From NCBI GenBank assembly GCA_018399015.1, contig CP073761.1, forward strand, positions 2,356,001 through 2,420,000: a stretch of DNA of 64,000 nt, in the 5' to 3' direction. Shown piece by piece: positions 27,493 to 37,053 of the stretch. The DNA comes from Cyanobium sp. M30B3 (GTDB taxonomy: Bacteria > Cyanobacteriota > Cyanobacteriia > PCC-6307 > Cyanobiaceae). The notes beneath the pieces are model-generated. The model was not told where the DNA came from. It saw nothing but the letters and a program-made list of their open reading frames with translations, and ran no database searches. The position numbers were made by a program, and so were the translations under genes. The stretch's first letter is position 1. Each line of letters opens with the position of its first letter.

Positions 27493-28743
27493 GTGCAGGA
27501 TCCCTTCGCCGACCTGATCGAGCCCTTCGGCCGCCGCGGGGTGGATCTGGGCCTGGAGCGGCTGCGGGGGGCTCTGGCCGAGCTGGGCCATCCCGAGCGG
27601 CGCTTCGCCGCGGTGCAGGTGGCCGGCACCAACGGCAAGGGATCGATCTGCACCCTGGTGCACCGCAGCCTGCTGGCAGCGGGCATCCGCGCCGGGCTGT
27701 ACACCTCGCCCCACCTGGTGAGCTGGACCGAGCGCATCCGGCTGGGGCCCGACCCGATCCCCCCGGCCACCCTGCGCCGCCACCTGCTGGCCGCTGGGGC
27801 AGCGGCCGAGCGCCACAGCCTCACGCCATTCGAACGGGTGACGGCCGCCGCCTTTCTGGCCTTCGCCGAGGCCCAGCTGCCCCTGGTGGTGCTGGAGGTG
27901 GGGTTGGGCGGCCGGCTCGATGCCACCAGCTGCCACCCCGATCGCAGCGTGATCGGCTTCGCTGCCATCGGCCTCGATCACCGCGAGTTTCTCGGGCCCG
28001 ACCTGGCCAGCATCGCCGCTGAGAAGGCCGGCGTGCTCCAGGCTGGAGCTGTTGCGGTGAGCGCCCCCCAGGCCCCGGAAGCGGCCACCGTGCTGGAGCG
28101 CCAGGCCGAGGCCACGGGAGCCCAGCTGCGCTGGCGGGAGCCCCTGGCCCAGGCGGCCGATGGCAGCCTGGAGATCGAGGGCGAGCTCTGTGCCTGCGGC
28201 CTGGCCGGGAGCATCCAGGCCGACAACGGGGCGGTGGCGCTGGGCATGCTCGAGGCCCTGGCCGAACGGGGCTGGCCGCTGCACACCGCCGCAATCCGGC
28301 AGGGATTTGCCCAGGCCCACTGGCCTGGCCGGCTGCAGCAGCTGCACTGGCGGGGCCAGCCCCTGCTGCTGGACGGGGCCCACAACCCGCCCGCCGCGGC
28401 CGCCCTGCGGGCCGAACTCGATCGGCATCCCGCCCGCCACGGACTTGGGTCCGGCCCGCGCCACTGGCTGCTGGGAATGCTGGCCAACAAACAGGGGCCG
28501 GAGCTGGTGGCCGCGTTGCTCGCCCCCGGCGACCGGGCCTGGATCGTGCCGGTGCCGGGCCATGCCAGCTGGGAGCGCGAGGCTCTGGCCGTGGCGCTGC
28601 CGCAACGGGCCCACCAGCTGGAGACAGCCACAGACGTGGCGCAGGCGATCGCGCTGGCGCGGCCCACCGCCGCCGGACATCGACTGATCGTGGCCGGCTC
28701 GCTCTACCTGATCGGCAATCTGCTGGCTGGGGACCCCGACTGA
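27493..28743 (+). CDS. folC: Folylpolyglutamate/dihydrofolate synthase
   Basis: A 416-residue Mur-ligase-like enzyme. The ATP loop is VAGTNGKGSICTLVH; the following TSPHLVSWTERIRL and VLEVGLGGRLDATS motifs are the folate-site and magnesium-site segments; the C-terminal domain has LLLDGAHNPPAA. It adds glutamate to (dihydro)folates in the cytosol. GTG at 27493 is chosen as the start because the domain begins a few residues later and an earlier in-frame start would overlap all of argD. Confidence 0.93.
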   Translation: MQDPFADLIEPFGRRGVDLGLERLRGALAELGHPERRFAAVQVAGTNGKGSICTLVHRSLLAAGIRAGLYTSPHLVSWTERIRLGPDPIPPATLRRHLLAAGAAAERHSLTPFERVTAAAFLAFAEAQLPLVVLEVGLGGRLDATSCHPDRSVIGFAAIGLDHREFLGPDLASIAAEKAGVLQAGAVAVSAPQAPEAATVLERQAEATGAQLRWREPLAQAADGSLEIEGELCACGLAGSIQADNGAVALGMLEALAERGWPLHTAAIRQGFAQAHWPGRLQQLHWRGQPLLLDGAHNPPAAAALRAELDRHPARHGLGSGPRHWLLGMLANKQGPELVAALLAPGDRAWIVPVPGHASWEREALAVALPQRAHQLETATDVAQAIALARPTAAGHRLIVAGSLYLIGNLLAGDPD

Positions 28744-28828
28744 CGGATCGCGGCAACCTCGCCAGAGTGGAGGGCGTTCCTGCGGCAACCCTGCCGGGCC
28801 ACCGCAGCTCCCTTGCCCTGCCAATCCC

Positions 28829-29335
28829 ATGACCCTGGATCTCAGCAAACTGGATCTCAGCAAAGACGAACGCAGCAAACTGATGGGTGCGCCCCTGGCC
28901 GCCGCCCTGGCCGTGATGACCGTGGATCTCGGCGTGTTCTCCAGCGCCCAGGAAGCCCTGGCCCTGGGGCGGGAACTGGCCGGCGCGGCCCAGCGCTACG
29001 CCGACAACCCGCTGATCGCCGGGCTGTTCAGCCCGGAGGCCCTCAAGGAGGGCATCCGTCCGGAGAAGCTGCAGATCAACCCCGAAGACGTGCGCGAAGG
29101 CCGCGTGCTCGACCGGGCCCTGGAGGAGGTGGACGCCGCCCTGGAGCTGGCGCGACAGAAAGCCGATGAGCCCACAGTGCAGCAGTACTGCCAGCTGATC
29201 GTGGATGGCTGCGTGGCCGTGGCGGAAGCCGCCGGCAAGGGCCTGTTCGGCTCCGGCGAGAAGGTGTCGGCCGAGGAACGGGCTGCCCTCGCCCGCATCC
29301 GCACACACCTGGGCCTGGCCGTCGCGGCAGAGTGA
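28829..29335 (+). CDS. Conserved protein, function unknown
   Basis: A 168-residue, mainly helical protein. The first 12 residues contain a 15-bp tandem duplication in the DNA (DLSKLDLSK). The rest has conserved-looking helices (GRELAGAAQRYADNPLIAGLF, EEVDAALELARQKADE, YCQLIVDGCVAVAEAAGKGLF). I believe it is a cyanobacterial protein family without known function and with a soluble, TerB-like helical character; that likeness is only an impression. It is translationally coupled to the pentapeptide gene by a GTGA overlap. Confidence 0.6.
   Translation: MTLDLSKLDLSKDERSKLMGAPLAAALAVMTVDLGVFSSAQEALALGRELAGAAQRYADNPLIAGLFSPEALKEGIRPEKLQINPEDVREGRVLDRALEEVDAALELARQKADEPTVQQYCQLIVDGCVAVAEAAGKGLFGSGEKVSAEERAALARIRTHLGLAVAAE
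28835..28864. repeat. 15-bp tandem duplication near the start of a gene
   Basis: Two identical 15-base units (28835-28849, 28850-28864) duplicate codons for LDLSK in the 168-residue protein. In frame, so the reading frame is kept. Confidence 0.85.
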
Positions 29336-29889
29336 ACGGGTCCCGCCCGGCGCCGCCGTCCATGCCCCCTCTGTCCCCGTCCCGGCCGCAGCGGGTGTTG
29401 CCCCGACTGCTGGGGCCCCTGCTGGGGCTGGCGCTCAGCCTGCTGGCGCTGCTGCTGCCGGCTGGCGCGGCATGGGCGGAATTCTCCGGTGTGGACTACA
29501 CCCTCACCAACCAGAACGAGGCCGATTTCAGCGGGCAGAACCTGGCCAACACCTCCTTTGCGGGGGCCTCGGGCCGGCATGCCAACTTCGCGGGCGCCAA
29601 CCTGCACGGGGCCATCCTCACCCAGGCCGCCTTCCCGGAGGCCAACTTCCGGGGCGCCGACCTGAGCGGGGTGCTGATGGACAAGGTGGACTTCAGCGGC
29701 GCCGACTTCACGGACGCCCTGCTCAGCGGCGTGATCGCCTCGGGCAGCAACTTCAGCGGCGCCACGGTGACAGGCGCCGACTTCAGCGATGCCCTGATCG
29801 ACCGGGCCGACCAGCGGGCCCTCTGCCGCGAGGCCGAGGGCACCAACCCGATCACGGGTGTGGACACGCGCCTGAGTCTGGGCTGTTGA
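29332..29889 (+). CDS. Secreted pentapeptide-repeat protein
   Basis: A 185-residue protein. After a signal peptide (LGLALSLLALLLPAGAAWAE) come tandem A(D/N)(L/F)xx pentapeptides: EADFSGQNLANTSFAGASG, HANFAGANLHGAIL and so on. This gives about two to three coils of right-handed quadrilateral beta helix. A short C-terminal tail carries two Cys residues. Lumenal pentapeptide proteins of cyanobacteria and plastids look like this; their role is not established. The GTG at 29332 overlaps the previous stop; ATG at 29362 is also possible. Confidence 0.8.
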   Translation: MNGSRPAPPSMPPLSPSRPQRVLPRLLGPLLGLALSLLALLLPAGAAWAEFSGVDYTLTNQNEADFSGQNLANTSFAGASGRHANFAGANLHGAILTQAAFPEANFRGADLSGVLMDKVDFSGADFTDALLSGVIASGSNFSGATVTGADFSDALIDRADQRALCREAEGTNPITGVDTRLSLGC

Positions 29890-29913
29890 GCTGAACGGCT
29901 GGCCCTGCCCTGC

Positions 29914-31296
29914 TCAGCGCTCCAGCCAGCCCCGCAGCTTGCCGGGATTGAGCAGGCCAGCCGGGTCGTAGGCGGCCTTGGCGGCCACCTGGTCGGCGTC
30001 GATCACCCCCAGGCCACCGTCCTCGACGGTGATCACATGGGGATTGAAAATCACCGCCCCGGCCTGACGCAGCTGGGCCATCAGCTGCTGCAGCGGGGCC
30101 TCCCCCTGCCAGCGCAGCAGCGGCAGGGCCGCAAAGCGGGCTGCCCCCTGGTGGCGCACCGCCTCCAGGTGCCAGTGCAGGGCGTCGCCCCACTGGCGAC
30201 TGAGCTCCTGCAGCAGCGGCAGCTCCGGCTGGGGCAGCAGCAGCTGCAGATAGGTCCAGCCGGGCACCTGGGCCCGCCAGTGCAGGGTGGTGTGGTTCCA
30301 GCAGAGTTCCCGCAGGGGCAGGCCCCGGCCCTGGCCCTGGGGCGCCTGCCACACCAGGGTGCCGCCACGGGCCGCCAGCCAGCCCGGCAGCACCTCCAGG
30401 GCATCCGGGGCAGCCAGCAGCAGCAGGCGGTGCTCCCCCCGTGCCGCCGCCCCACAGCCCTGGGGCCAGGGGGAGCGGGCGGCGATCGGGGCCTCCAGCA
30501 GCGTGAGCCCATTGAGCAGCAGGGCCGTGGCCGCCAGGGCCCGGGCGGCCTCCACCGCCTCGGCCCAGCTGGTGAATCCCACCACCAGCTGCTGCCAGGC
30601 CACGGCCTCGCAGGTGGGCAGGCGCAGGGCGGTGATGATGCCGTTGCAGCCGTAGGCGTGGTTGAGTGGCGCGCTGGCGGCGGCATCCAGCCGCAGCAGC
30701 CGCGGTTCCGGCTCCACCGTGACCACCTCCAGCCCCAGCAGGTTGCCGGGATCGCGCAGAAAGCCCCAGCGCAGCGAGCCGATGCCGCCGGAGCCGCCGG
30801 CGATGAAGCCGCCGATGCTGGCGCTGCGGTAAGTGCTGGGCTGCAGCCGCAGGGCCCGGCCCTGGGGGGCGAGCTGCTGGTCCACCGCCGCCATCACGGC
30901 TCCCGGCTCCACCTCGATCACGCCGCTGTCAGCGTCGAGATGCCGCAGCCGGTTCAGGCCCGTGAGCTCCAGCACCACCCCGCCGGCCAGGGGCACGCAC
31001 TGGCCGTAGTTGCCGGTGCCGGCACCGCGCAGGGTGAGCGGCACTGCGGCCCGGGCACAGGCGCCGGCCACCAGCCGCACCTGGTCCACGCTGGTGGCCC
31101 GCACCACCAGCTGGGCCCGCTGGCCGCTGAACAGGGGCACCAGGAACGGGGAGTAGTCGAAGAAGTCACGCGAGAGACGCTCCAGCTCGGCCGCCTCGGC
31201 CGCGGTGATCAGCCGCAGCTGGTCGTCGTGCCGGCGCAGCTCGGCCGCCAGCTGATCGATCGTGGCCTGGCTGGGACGCGGCGGCAGGGACGACAC
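29914..31296 (-). CDS. FAD-linked oxidase, GlcD/D-lactate dehydrogenase type
   Basis: A 460-residue FAD-binding (PCMH-type) oxidase. LVVRATSVDQVRLVAGACAR, PLTLRGAGTGNYGQCVPLAGG and the phosphate loop AGGSGGIGSLRWGFLRDPGN form the FAD domain. The C-terminal substrate domain ends with AYDPAGLLNPGKL, typical of the GlcD/D-2-hydroxyacid dehydrogenase group. The oxidised substrate (glycolate, D-lactate or other) is not clear. It is the last gene of a minus-strand pair with the frameshifted amidohydrolase, 15 bp apart. Confidence 0.8.
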   Translation of the reverse strand: MSSLPPRPSQATIDQLAAELRRHDDQLRLITAAEAAELERLSRDFFDYSPFLVPLFSGQRAQLVVRATSVDQVRLVAGACARAAVPLTLRGAGTGNYGQCVPLAGGVVLELTGLNRLRHLDADSGVIEVEPGAVMAAVDQQLAPQGRALRLQPSTYRSASIGGFIAGGSGGIGSLRWGFLRDPGNLLGLEVVTVEPEPRLLRLDAAASAPLNHAYGCNGIITALRLPTCEAVAWQQLVVGFTSWAEAVEAARALAATALLLNGLTLLEAPIAARSPWPQGCGAAARGEHRLLLLAAPDALEVLPGWLAARGGTLVWQAPQGQGRGLPLRELCWNHTTLHWRAQVPGWTYLQLLLPQPELPLLQELSRQWGDALHWHLEAVRHQGAARFAALPLLRWQGEAPLQQLMAQLRQAGAVIFNPHVITVEDGGLGVIDADQVAAKAAYDPAGLLNPGKLRGWLER

Positions 31297-31311
31297 GGGA
31301 CTCTCGGCGGC

Positions 31312-32635
31312 TCAGCCCATGCTGGCCTCCAGCAGGGGGGAGGGGAGCTGCTGCTGCGGTGGTGGCAGCCAGCGGCCGCCGCGCAGCACCCGCCGCTGGG
31401 GGTGCGGGCCAGCAGCTCGCTCCAGCTGCCGGCGGCCAGCAGCACCAGGTCAGCGGGTGCGCCCTCCCGCACCAGGCCATCCCAGTCCAGTCCCAGCAGC
31501 CGGGCCGGCACCGTGGTGAAGGGCGCCAGGCCCTGGCGCTCGGCCGGCCAGAGATGGCTGGTGAGCGGCGCGAGCCGCAGCAGCTCGAGGGGATCGAAAT
31601 CGCCGCCGGGGTACCAGGGATCCTGCACGTTGTCGCCGCCCAGGGCCACGGTGACTCCGGCCCGCTGCAGGCTGCGGATCGGTGCCTGCACCCGCAGCAG
31701 CGGCGTGCGCTCGGGCCGCCGGCCCAGCAGCCAGAGATTGGTGAGCGGCAGGGCCACCACCGCCACCTCGGCATCGGCCAGTTGCTCGGCCAGCCGCTCC
31801 AGCCGGCGCTCGCCGAGCAGCGCCAGGCTGGCCGCATGGCTGCAGGTGAGCGGCACGGCGCTGCGCAGCTGCCGCTGCACCGCGAGCAGCCGCTGCACGC
31901 CGCGCCCGGGCTGGCTGTCGGCCTCATCCACATGCAGATCCACGGCCGTGCCCAGCCGCTCGGCCAACCCCAGCAGGGCCACCAGCGCGTCACGGTCTTG
32001 GCGGCCGTGACCATAGGGGGGCCCCAGCACGCCACCGAGCAACCCGCCCCGCTCAGCCACCCAGCGGGCGAGGTCCCCGCCCGCGGCGGTGGCCCAGTAG
32101 CTCACCGGCACCAGGGCCACCAGCTGCAGTTCCACCCGGCCGGCCCAGCGCTGGCGCAGGTCGAGCAGGGCCTCCCAGCTGGGCCTGGCTCCCGGGCCAG
32201 CGCTGTCGATGTGGCTGCGCAGCGCCCGCAGGCCCTGGCGCCAGGCGCGCTCCAGGGCCTGCTCGGCCCGCTCCAGCACCAGCTCCACCCTGCGGCCTGC
32301 CGCCTCCCGGTGGTTCTGGGCCAGGGCGCCGGCCACGGTGCCGCTGCGGTTGGGGAAGGCCTCGGCGGTGAAGCACTTGTCGAGGTGGGCATGGGGCTCC
32401 ACCAGGGGCGTGAGGGCCAGGGGCAGGGCACCCACTCCGTCCTGCGCGGCCAGGGGACGCAGGCTCACGATCCGCCCCTGGCGGTGCTCCAGCTCCAGGG
32501 GCACCAGCCCGTCCTGCTCCCCACCGCCAGGCGCGCCAACCCCGGATCGAGCAGGCAACGGGGCAGGCGCAGGCGCAGCCGGCCGGCCGCTGACTCCCCG
32601 GACAGGCTGGGCCCGGCGACTGGGTGAGAGGTCAT
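31312..32635 (-). pseudogene. Cytosine-deaminase-like amidohydrolase, two apparent frameshifts
   Basis: The enzyme core reads in one frame: TPLVEPHAHLDKCFTAEAFP (metal-binding His pair), AVDLHVDEADS, LTCSHAASLAL and VALGGDNVQDPWYPGG (metal-binding Asp), the order of cytosine-deaminase-like amidohydrolases. The N-terminus (start ATG at 32635, giving RLRLRLPRCLLDPGLARLAV) is in another frame and joins the core if one base is added at the C4 run 32519-32522. The C-terminus also changes frame at the G5 run 31398-31402; one added base gives a plausible end at the TGA 31312-31314. Two homopolymer errors are likelier than decay, because the core is intact. The substrate is not known. Confidence 0.8.
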
Positions 32636-32651
32636 GCCCCCAGGATGGGCG

Positions 32652-33062
32652 TCAGGAACCCTCCTCGTCGAGGCCGGCCTGCACGATCACCAGCTGGCCG
32701 GCGGCGCCCACCACCGTGGCGGAAAACCGGGGCAGGCTCCAGCCCAGCAGGGCCGTGCCACCGAACTCGGTGCGGTAAAGGCTCAGCAGCCCCAGGTTGG
32801 TGCGGCGGGTGTGGCGGCCCACATAGGCGCCGATCGCCCCGCGCTGGGCCTGGATCAGCCGCGGACAGTCGCGCAGGGCCAGGCGCACCAACGTGGGCAA
32901 CACCTCGCCCCGGCACACCTCCCCCTCGATCACCTCCACCAGCTGCTCGGCGGCAAAGCTGTCGAAATCGCTGGGGCGGGGATTGCTGAGCGCCAGGCCG
33001 CCGCCGAGCAGCGCTGCCACCAGCGCCCCCCCCAACCAGCCAGTTCGCGGAGCAGGGGCCAA
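32652..33062 (-). CDS. DUF4359 protein
   Basis: After a short hydrophobic N-terminal segment (LGGALVAALLGGGLALSNP) come DFDSFAAEQLVEVIEGEVC, LALRDCPRLIQAQRGAIGAY and VGRHTRRTNLGLLSLYRTEF. This is the pattern of DUF4359, a small membrane-anchored or secreted cyanobacterial family with no known function. The Cys pair may form a disulfide. The open frame runs further to 33155, but that part overlaps tRNA-His, so a TTG near 33062 is proposed as the start; this is uncertain. Confidence 0.65.
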   Translation of the reverse strand: MAPAPRTGWLGGALVAALLGGGLALSNPRPSDFDSFAAEQLVEVIEGEVCRGEVLPTLVRLALRDCPRLIQAQRGAIGAYVGRHTRRTNLGLLSLYRTEFGGTALLGWSLPRFSATVVGAAGQLVIVQAGLDEEGS

Positions 33063-33108
33063 ACGGATGGAAGGGGCGGGGTGGATTGGTACATTGGCAC
33101 CGCACCAC

Positions 33109-33182
33109 GGCGGGCGTCGCCAAGTGGTTAAGGCAGCGGCTTGTGGCGCCGCCATTCGGGGGTTCGAGTCCCCTCGCTCGCC
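33109..33182 (+). tRNA. trnH: tRNA-His(GTG)
   Basis: The acceptor stem is GCGGGCG with CGCTCGC, preceded by the extra G(-1) expected for tRNA-His, and with C as discriminator. The anticodon stem is GCGGC/GCCGC with loop TTGTGGC, giving anticodon GTG. The T-arm is GGGGGTTCGAGTCCCCT. CCA is not encoded. It lies between DUF4359 (divergent) and a convergent gene. Confidence 0.96.
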
Positions 33183-33208
33183 CTTTTCATTCCGCTCTGT
33201 TCACTCCC

Positions 33209-34261
33209 TCAGGAGAGCAGGGCCTGCAGAAGCTGCCCGGCTCCGCCGCGCACCACATCCGCGCAGGGCAGGCCGGTGTGGTCAGCGACCGTGCTGATGG
33301 CCCGGGCAGAGGGCCCGTCCTCGAGGTGGCCGGTGTTGAGCGCCACCGCCTTCACCCGCGGCCTGTGCCCATCGGGACGCCCCAGGGCCGCCAGCGCCTC
33401 CACAGCCGCGATCAGCTCCGGCAACGGCGGAACCGGCAACGCGGGCAGCCCCTTGATGTGGCGCTGGCCGGCGCGGTGCACCAGCAGCAGATGCGTGGGC
33501 TGGCTGCCGCGGATCAGCGGCAGGGTGGCCGTGGAGCCGGGATGGGCCAGGGAGCCCTGGCCCTCCACCAGCACCAGCCCCTCGGGTCCGAGATCGGCGC
33601 CGGCCTGCAGCACCGCCGCCTCCACGGCACCGGCCGCGTAATCCACCCGCACCGCGTCGAGGGCCACCCCCTGGCCGCTGATCAGGATGCCGGCCTGGCC
33701 CGTGCCCACGAAGCGGGCGGGAATGCCCTGGCGCTCGGCCGCCGCGGCCAGCTCCAGGCAGGCGCTCATCTTGCCCACCGCCATGTCGCTGCCCACCGCC
33801 AGCAGCCGCCGACAGGGCAGGGCCGCCGCCCGGCCCGCCGCCACCACCAGCCCCTCCGGCTCGCGCCGCAGGTCCCAGATCCAGGCCGGATCGCGGCGCA
33901 GCGGCGCCAGTTCGGGGTCGGCGCCGATGCGGCTGTGCAGGCCGCTGGCCACGCTCAGCCCCGCCCGCAGCGCCGCCGCCAGATCGGCGCGCACCGGCGG
34001 CGGCAGCCGCCCGCCCGAGGGCGCCAGGCCCACCACCGCCACCTCGGGGCCATAGGGCAGAGCTTCAGCCAGCGAGCCCACCACCGGCACGTCGCGGTGG
34101 ATGCCGCTCACCTCACCCAGGCTGCGGCCGGCCTGATCGGGATCCACCACCGCCACCACCGGCCCGCGCCGGTAGCGGAGCAGGGTGAGGCCGGTCTTGC
34201 CGGAGAGGTCGGCCAGGCCGCCGTGCAGCAGCAGCACCAGCCGGTGCTCAGGGGTCAACAT
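33209..34261 (-). CDS. DUF1611 protein, DgcN-like (D-glutamate N-acetyltransferase family)
   Basis: A 350-residue protein. The N-terminal half has VVAVVDPDQAGRSLGEVSG and EVAVVGLAPSGGRLP; the C-terminal half has a P-loop-like LAVGSDMAVGKMSACLELA and then RFVGTGQAGILISGQGVAL and EGQGSLAHPGSTATLPLIRGSQP, all typical of DUF1611. Members named DgcN, found next to an enolase-superfamily racemase (DgcA), acetylate D-glutamate in D-amino-acid catabolism; here the partner gene is adjacent and overlapping. Function is therefore inferred from family plus neighbourhood. The start overlaps the stop of the epimerase gene (TGATG). Confidence 0.75.
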   Translation of the reverse strand: MLTPEHRLVLLLHGGLADLSGKTGLTLLRYRRGPVVAVVDPDQAGRSLGEVSGIHRDVPVVGSLAEALPYGPEVAVVGLAPSGGRLPPPVRADLAAALRAGLSVASGLHSRIGADPELAPLRRDPAWIWDLRREPEGLVVAAGRAAALPCRRLLAVGSDMAVGKMSACLELAAAAERQGIPARFVGTGQAGILISGQGVALDAVRVDYAAGAVEAAVLQAGADLGPEGLVLVEGQGSLAHPGSTATLPLIRGSQPTHLLLVHRAGQRHIKGLPALPVPPLPELIAAVEALAALGRPDGHRPRVKAVALNTGHLEDGPSARAISTVADHTGLPCADVVRGGAGQLLQALLS

Positions 34262-35385
34262 CAGCTCTCCTCCTGCGGAGGCGCCAGTGCGGCCAGCTCC
34301 GGCCCCGGCCGCACGCCGATCCCGGCCCCCGCCGGCGGCAGCACCACATCACCCCGCCGCTCCAGGCCCACAAAGGGATCGTCGATCAGGTTGAGGTGGC
34401 TGTCGAGGTCGGGCCAGCGCACCAGCGGCAGCAGCTGGGCCGCGGCGCCGTTGAGCAGCGCGCCATCGGAGTAGCAGCCGAGCATCACCCCCAGCCCCAG
34501 CCGCTGTGCCGTGCGCGCCATCAGCAGGGCTTCCGCCAGGCCGCCGCTCTTGAGCAACTTGATGTTGATGCCGTCCACGTGGGGGGCGAGGCGCAGCAGA
34601 TCGGCCAGGTCCCAGCAGCTCTCGTCGGCCACCAGCGGCAGCGGGCAGTGGGGCTGGAGGGCCGCGAAGCCCGCCGTGTCGGCCACGGGATCGAGCTGGG
34701 GCGCCAGGGGCTGCTCCAGCAACACCACCCCGGCCCGCGCCAGCGGCTCCAGCATCGTTCGGGCACCATCCAGATCCCAGCCGCCGTTGGCATCCACCTG
34801 CAGTTCGCAGGCCGCGCCCGTGGCCTGGCGCCGCTGCTCCAGGGCCGCCGCCACGGCCGCCAGCAGGGTCCGGTCGTGGGCGAGGCCATCGGGGCTGCCC
34901 AGCTTGAGCTTGATGCGGGTGGCGGGCAGCTGCTGCCACCAGCGCTCGAGCCGCGCCAGCACCGCCGCGGGCTCCCCCAGCCCGAGGGTGACGCTGGTGG
35001 CGACACAGGCCCCCGGATCCAGGCTCCAGAGCCGGTGCAGGGGCTGTCCCAACCGCTGGCCCCACCAGTCGTGCAGCGCCAGATCCAGGCCGCAGCGCGC
35101 CGGTGGGCTGAGCCCGTTCAGCGGGGGCGCCAGCAACGGTTCAAGGGCTTGCAGGGGCTCGGGCGCCAGGGGCTCCAGCTGTGGGGCCAGGGCCTCCAGC
35201 TCGGCGGTGATGGCCGGTGTGGCGAAGGCGCGATGGCCGGTGTCCAAGCCACCGGTCTCGCCATAGCCCGTGAGTCCGTCGTGCTCGATCGTCACCAGCA
35301 GGTGCTCCACGGCGCTGGTGCTGCCGCGGCTGATCGCCAGGGGCACGGCCTTGGTGAGCGGAAAGCGGCGCAGACGCAGGCGCAT
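34261..35385 (-). CDS. Enolase-superfamily dipeptide epimerase/DgcA-like racemase
   Basis: A 374-residue protein. TRIKLKLG supplies the KxK base, QVDANGGWD, LLEQPL and VADES supply the three metal ligands, and INIKLLKSGG supplies the second catalytic lysine. This is the complete residue set of the L-Ala-D/L-Glu epimerase (AEE) subgroup. Two readings are possible: murein-peptide recycling (AEE) or racemisation of N-acetyl-glutamate (DgcA). The overlap with a DUF1611 gene favours the second. The ATG at 35385 is used; an upstream in-frame stretch looks non-protein-like. It is divergent from miaB. Confidence 0.82.
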   Translation of the reverse strand: MRLRLRRFPLTKAVPLAISRGSTSAVEHLLVTIEHDGLTGYGETGGLDTGHRAFATPAITAELEALAPQLEPLAPEPLQALEPLLAPPLNGLSPPARCGLDLALHDWWGQRLGQPLHRLWSLDPGACVATSVTLGLGEPAAVLARLERWWQQLPATRIKLKLGSPDGLAHDRTLLAAVAAALEQRRQATGAACELQVDANGGWDLDGARTMLEPLARAGVVLLEQPLAPQLDPVADTAGFAALQPHCPLPLVADESCWDLADLLRLAPHVDGINIKLLKSGGLAEALLMARTAQRLGLGVMLGCYSDGALLNGAAAQLLPLVRWPDLDSHLNLIDDPFVGLERRGDVVLPPAGAGIGVRPGPELAALAPPQEES

Positions 35386-35587
35386 CGAGGATGGGGCGCT
35401 GCCTTCAAGCTGGCACAGCCGCCACCAGCTGGCAGTCCCAGCGCAGCCGTGCAGCATTCCGTGCAACCCGTACAGATGTCCAGTGGCTGCGAGGACGCTG
35501 CCCATCCCAGACGGCCAGACCGCCGCTCCTGCGCAATGGCCCCTGGCCAGGCAACAGCGCTTGGCCAAGCAACAGCCGTGACGCGCC

Positions 35588-37012
35588 ATGGCCGAAACTG
35601 AGGCCATGACGGCGACCCTTTCCCAACCCAGCGCGACTGCAGGCCCGGCGGCAAGCCCGGCGGCAGGCCAGCGCGGCAGCTACTGGATCACCACCTTCGG
35701 CTGCCAGATGAACAAGGCGGATTCCGAGCGCATGGCCGGGATCCTCGAAGCGATGGGCTACCGCGAGGCCCCGGCCGAGCTGGAGGCCGATCTGGTGCTC
35801 TACAACACCTGCACGATCCGCGACAACGCCGAGCAGAAGGTGTACAGCTATCTGGGCCGCCAGGCCCAGCGCAAGCGGGCCAACCCCCACCTCACCCTGG
35901 TGGTGGCCGGCTGCGTGGCCCAGCAGGAGGGCGAATCGCTGCTGCGGCGCGTGCCCGAGCTGGATCTGGTGATGGGGCCCCAGCACGCCAACCGGCTCGA
36001 TGTGCTGCTGGCCCGGGTGGAGCAGGGCCAGCAGGTGGTGGCCACCGGTGAGCACCACATCCTCGAAGACATCACCACCGCCCGCCGCGACAGCTCGGTG
36101 TGCGGCTGGGTGAACGTGATCTACGGCTGCAACGAGCGCTGCACCTACTGCGTGGTGCCCTCGGTGCGGGGCCAGGAACAGTCGCGCCTGCCCGAGGCCA
36201 TCCGGCTGGAGATGGAGGGGCTGGCCGCCCGGGGCTTCAAGGAGATCACCCTGCTGGGCCAGAACATCGACGCCTACGGCCGCGACCTGCCCGGCATCAC
36301 CCCCGAGGGCCGCCGCACCCACACCCTCACCGACCTGCTCCTTGACGTGCATGCCGTGGAGGGGATCGAGCGGATCCGCTTCGCCACCAGCCACCCGCGC
36401 TACTTCAGCGAGCGGCTGATCGATACCTGCGCGGATCTGGAGAAGGTGTGCGAGCACTTCCACATCCCCTTCCAGAGCGGCGACGACGCCGTGCTCAAGG
36501 CGATGGCCCGCGGCTACACGGTGGATCGCTACCGCCGCATCATTGATCGCATCCGCCAGCGCATGCCCGATGCCGCCATCAGCGCCGATGTGATCGTGGC
36601 CTTCCCCGGCGAAACCGACGCCCAGTACCGCCGCACCCTCGACCTGATCGAGGCGATCGGCTTCGACCAGGTGAACACCGCCGCCTACTCGCCGCGTCCC
36701 AACACCCCGGCCGCCGACTGGCCGAACCAGCTGCCGGAAGCGGTGAAGGTGGAGCGGCTGCGGGAGCTCAACGCCCTGGTGGAGCGGGTGGCCAAGCAGC
36801 GCAGCGCCCGCTACTCCGGCCGGATCGAGGAGATCCTGGTGGAGGGCAGCAACCCCAGGGATCCCCAGCAGGTGATGGGCCGCACCCGCACCAACCGACT
36901 CACGTTCTTCCCTGGCCAGCGGCCCGAGGGCAGCGCCATCCAGCCCGGCGAGCTTGTGAACGTGCGGATCGAGCAGGTGCGCGCCTTCTCGCTGAGCGGC
37001 AAACTGGCCTGA
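35588..37012 (+). CDS. miaB: tRNA-2-methylthio-N6-dimethylallyladenosine synthase
   Basis: A 474-residue radical-SAM enzyme. The N-terminal domain has [32 protein letters not shown] and [12 protein letters not shown], the three Cys that bind the auxiliary cluster. The radical-SAM motif is CNERCTYC. The C-terminus is a TRAM domain. It adds a methylthio group to A37 of tRNAs that read UNN codons. The first 30 residues are Ala/Pro-rich and contain a short in-DNA duplication, so they are likely unstructured. Confidence 0.96.
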   Translation: MAETEAMTATLSQPSATAGPAASPAAGQRGSYWITTFGCQMNKADSERMAGILEAMGYREAPAELEADLVLYNTCTIRDNAEQKVYSYLGRQAQRKRANPHLTLVVAGCVAQQEGESLLRRVPELDLVMGPQHANRLDVLLARVEQGQQVVATGEHHILEDITTARRDSSVCGWVNVIYGCNERCTYCVVPSVRGQEQSRLPEAIRLEMEGLAARGFKEITLLGQNIDAYGRDLPGITPEGRRTHTLTDLLLDVHAVEGIERIRFATSHPRYFSERLIDTCADLEKVCEHFHIPFQSGDDAVLKAMARGYTVDRYRRIIDRIRQRMPDAAISADVIVAFPGETDAQYRRTLDLIEAIGFDQVNTAAYSPRPNTPAADWPNQLPEAVKVERLRELNALVERVAKQRSARYSGRIEEILVEGSNPRDPQQVMGRTRTNRLTFFPGQRPEGSAIQPGELVNVRIEQVRAFSLSGKLA

Positions 37013-37053
37013 GTTTTGCCTGGACCGTCCACCGGCGGTCTTCGAGCGGCCCG

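Noticed and set aside
32652-33155. Longer DUF4359 frame
   Set aside because: The extra N-terminal part is antisense to tRNA-His, so a start inside is more likely.
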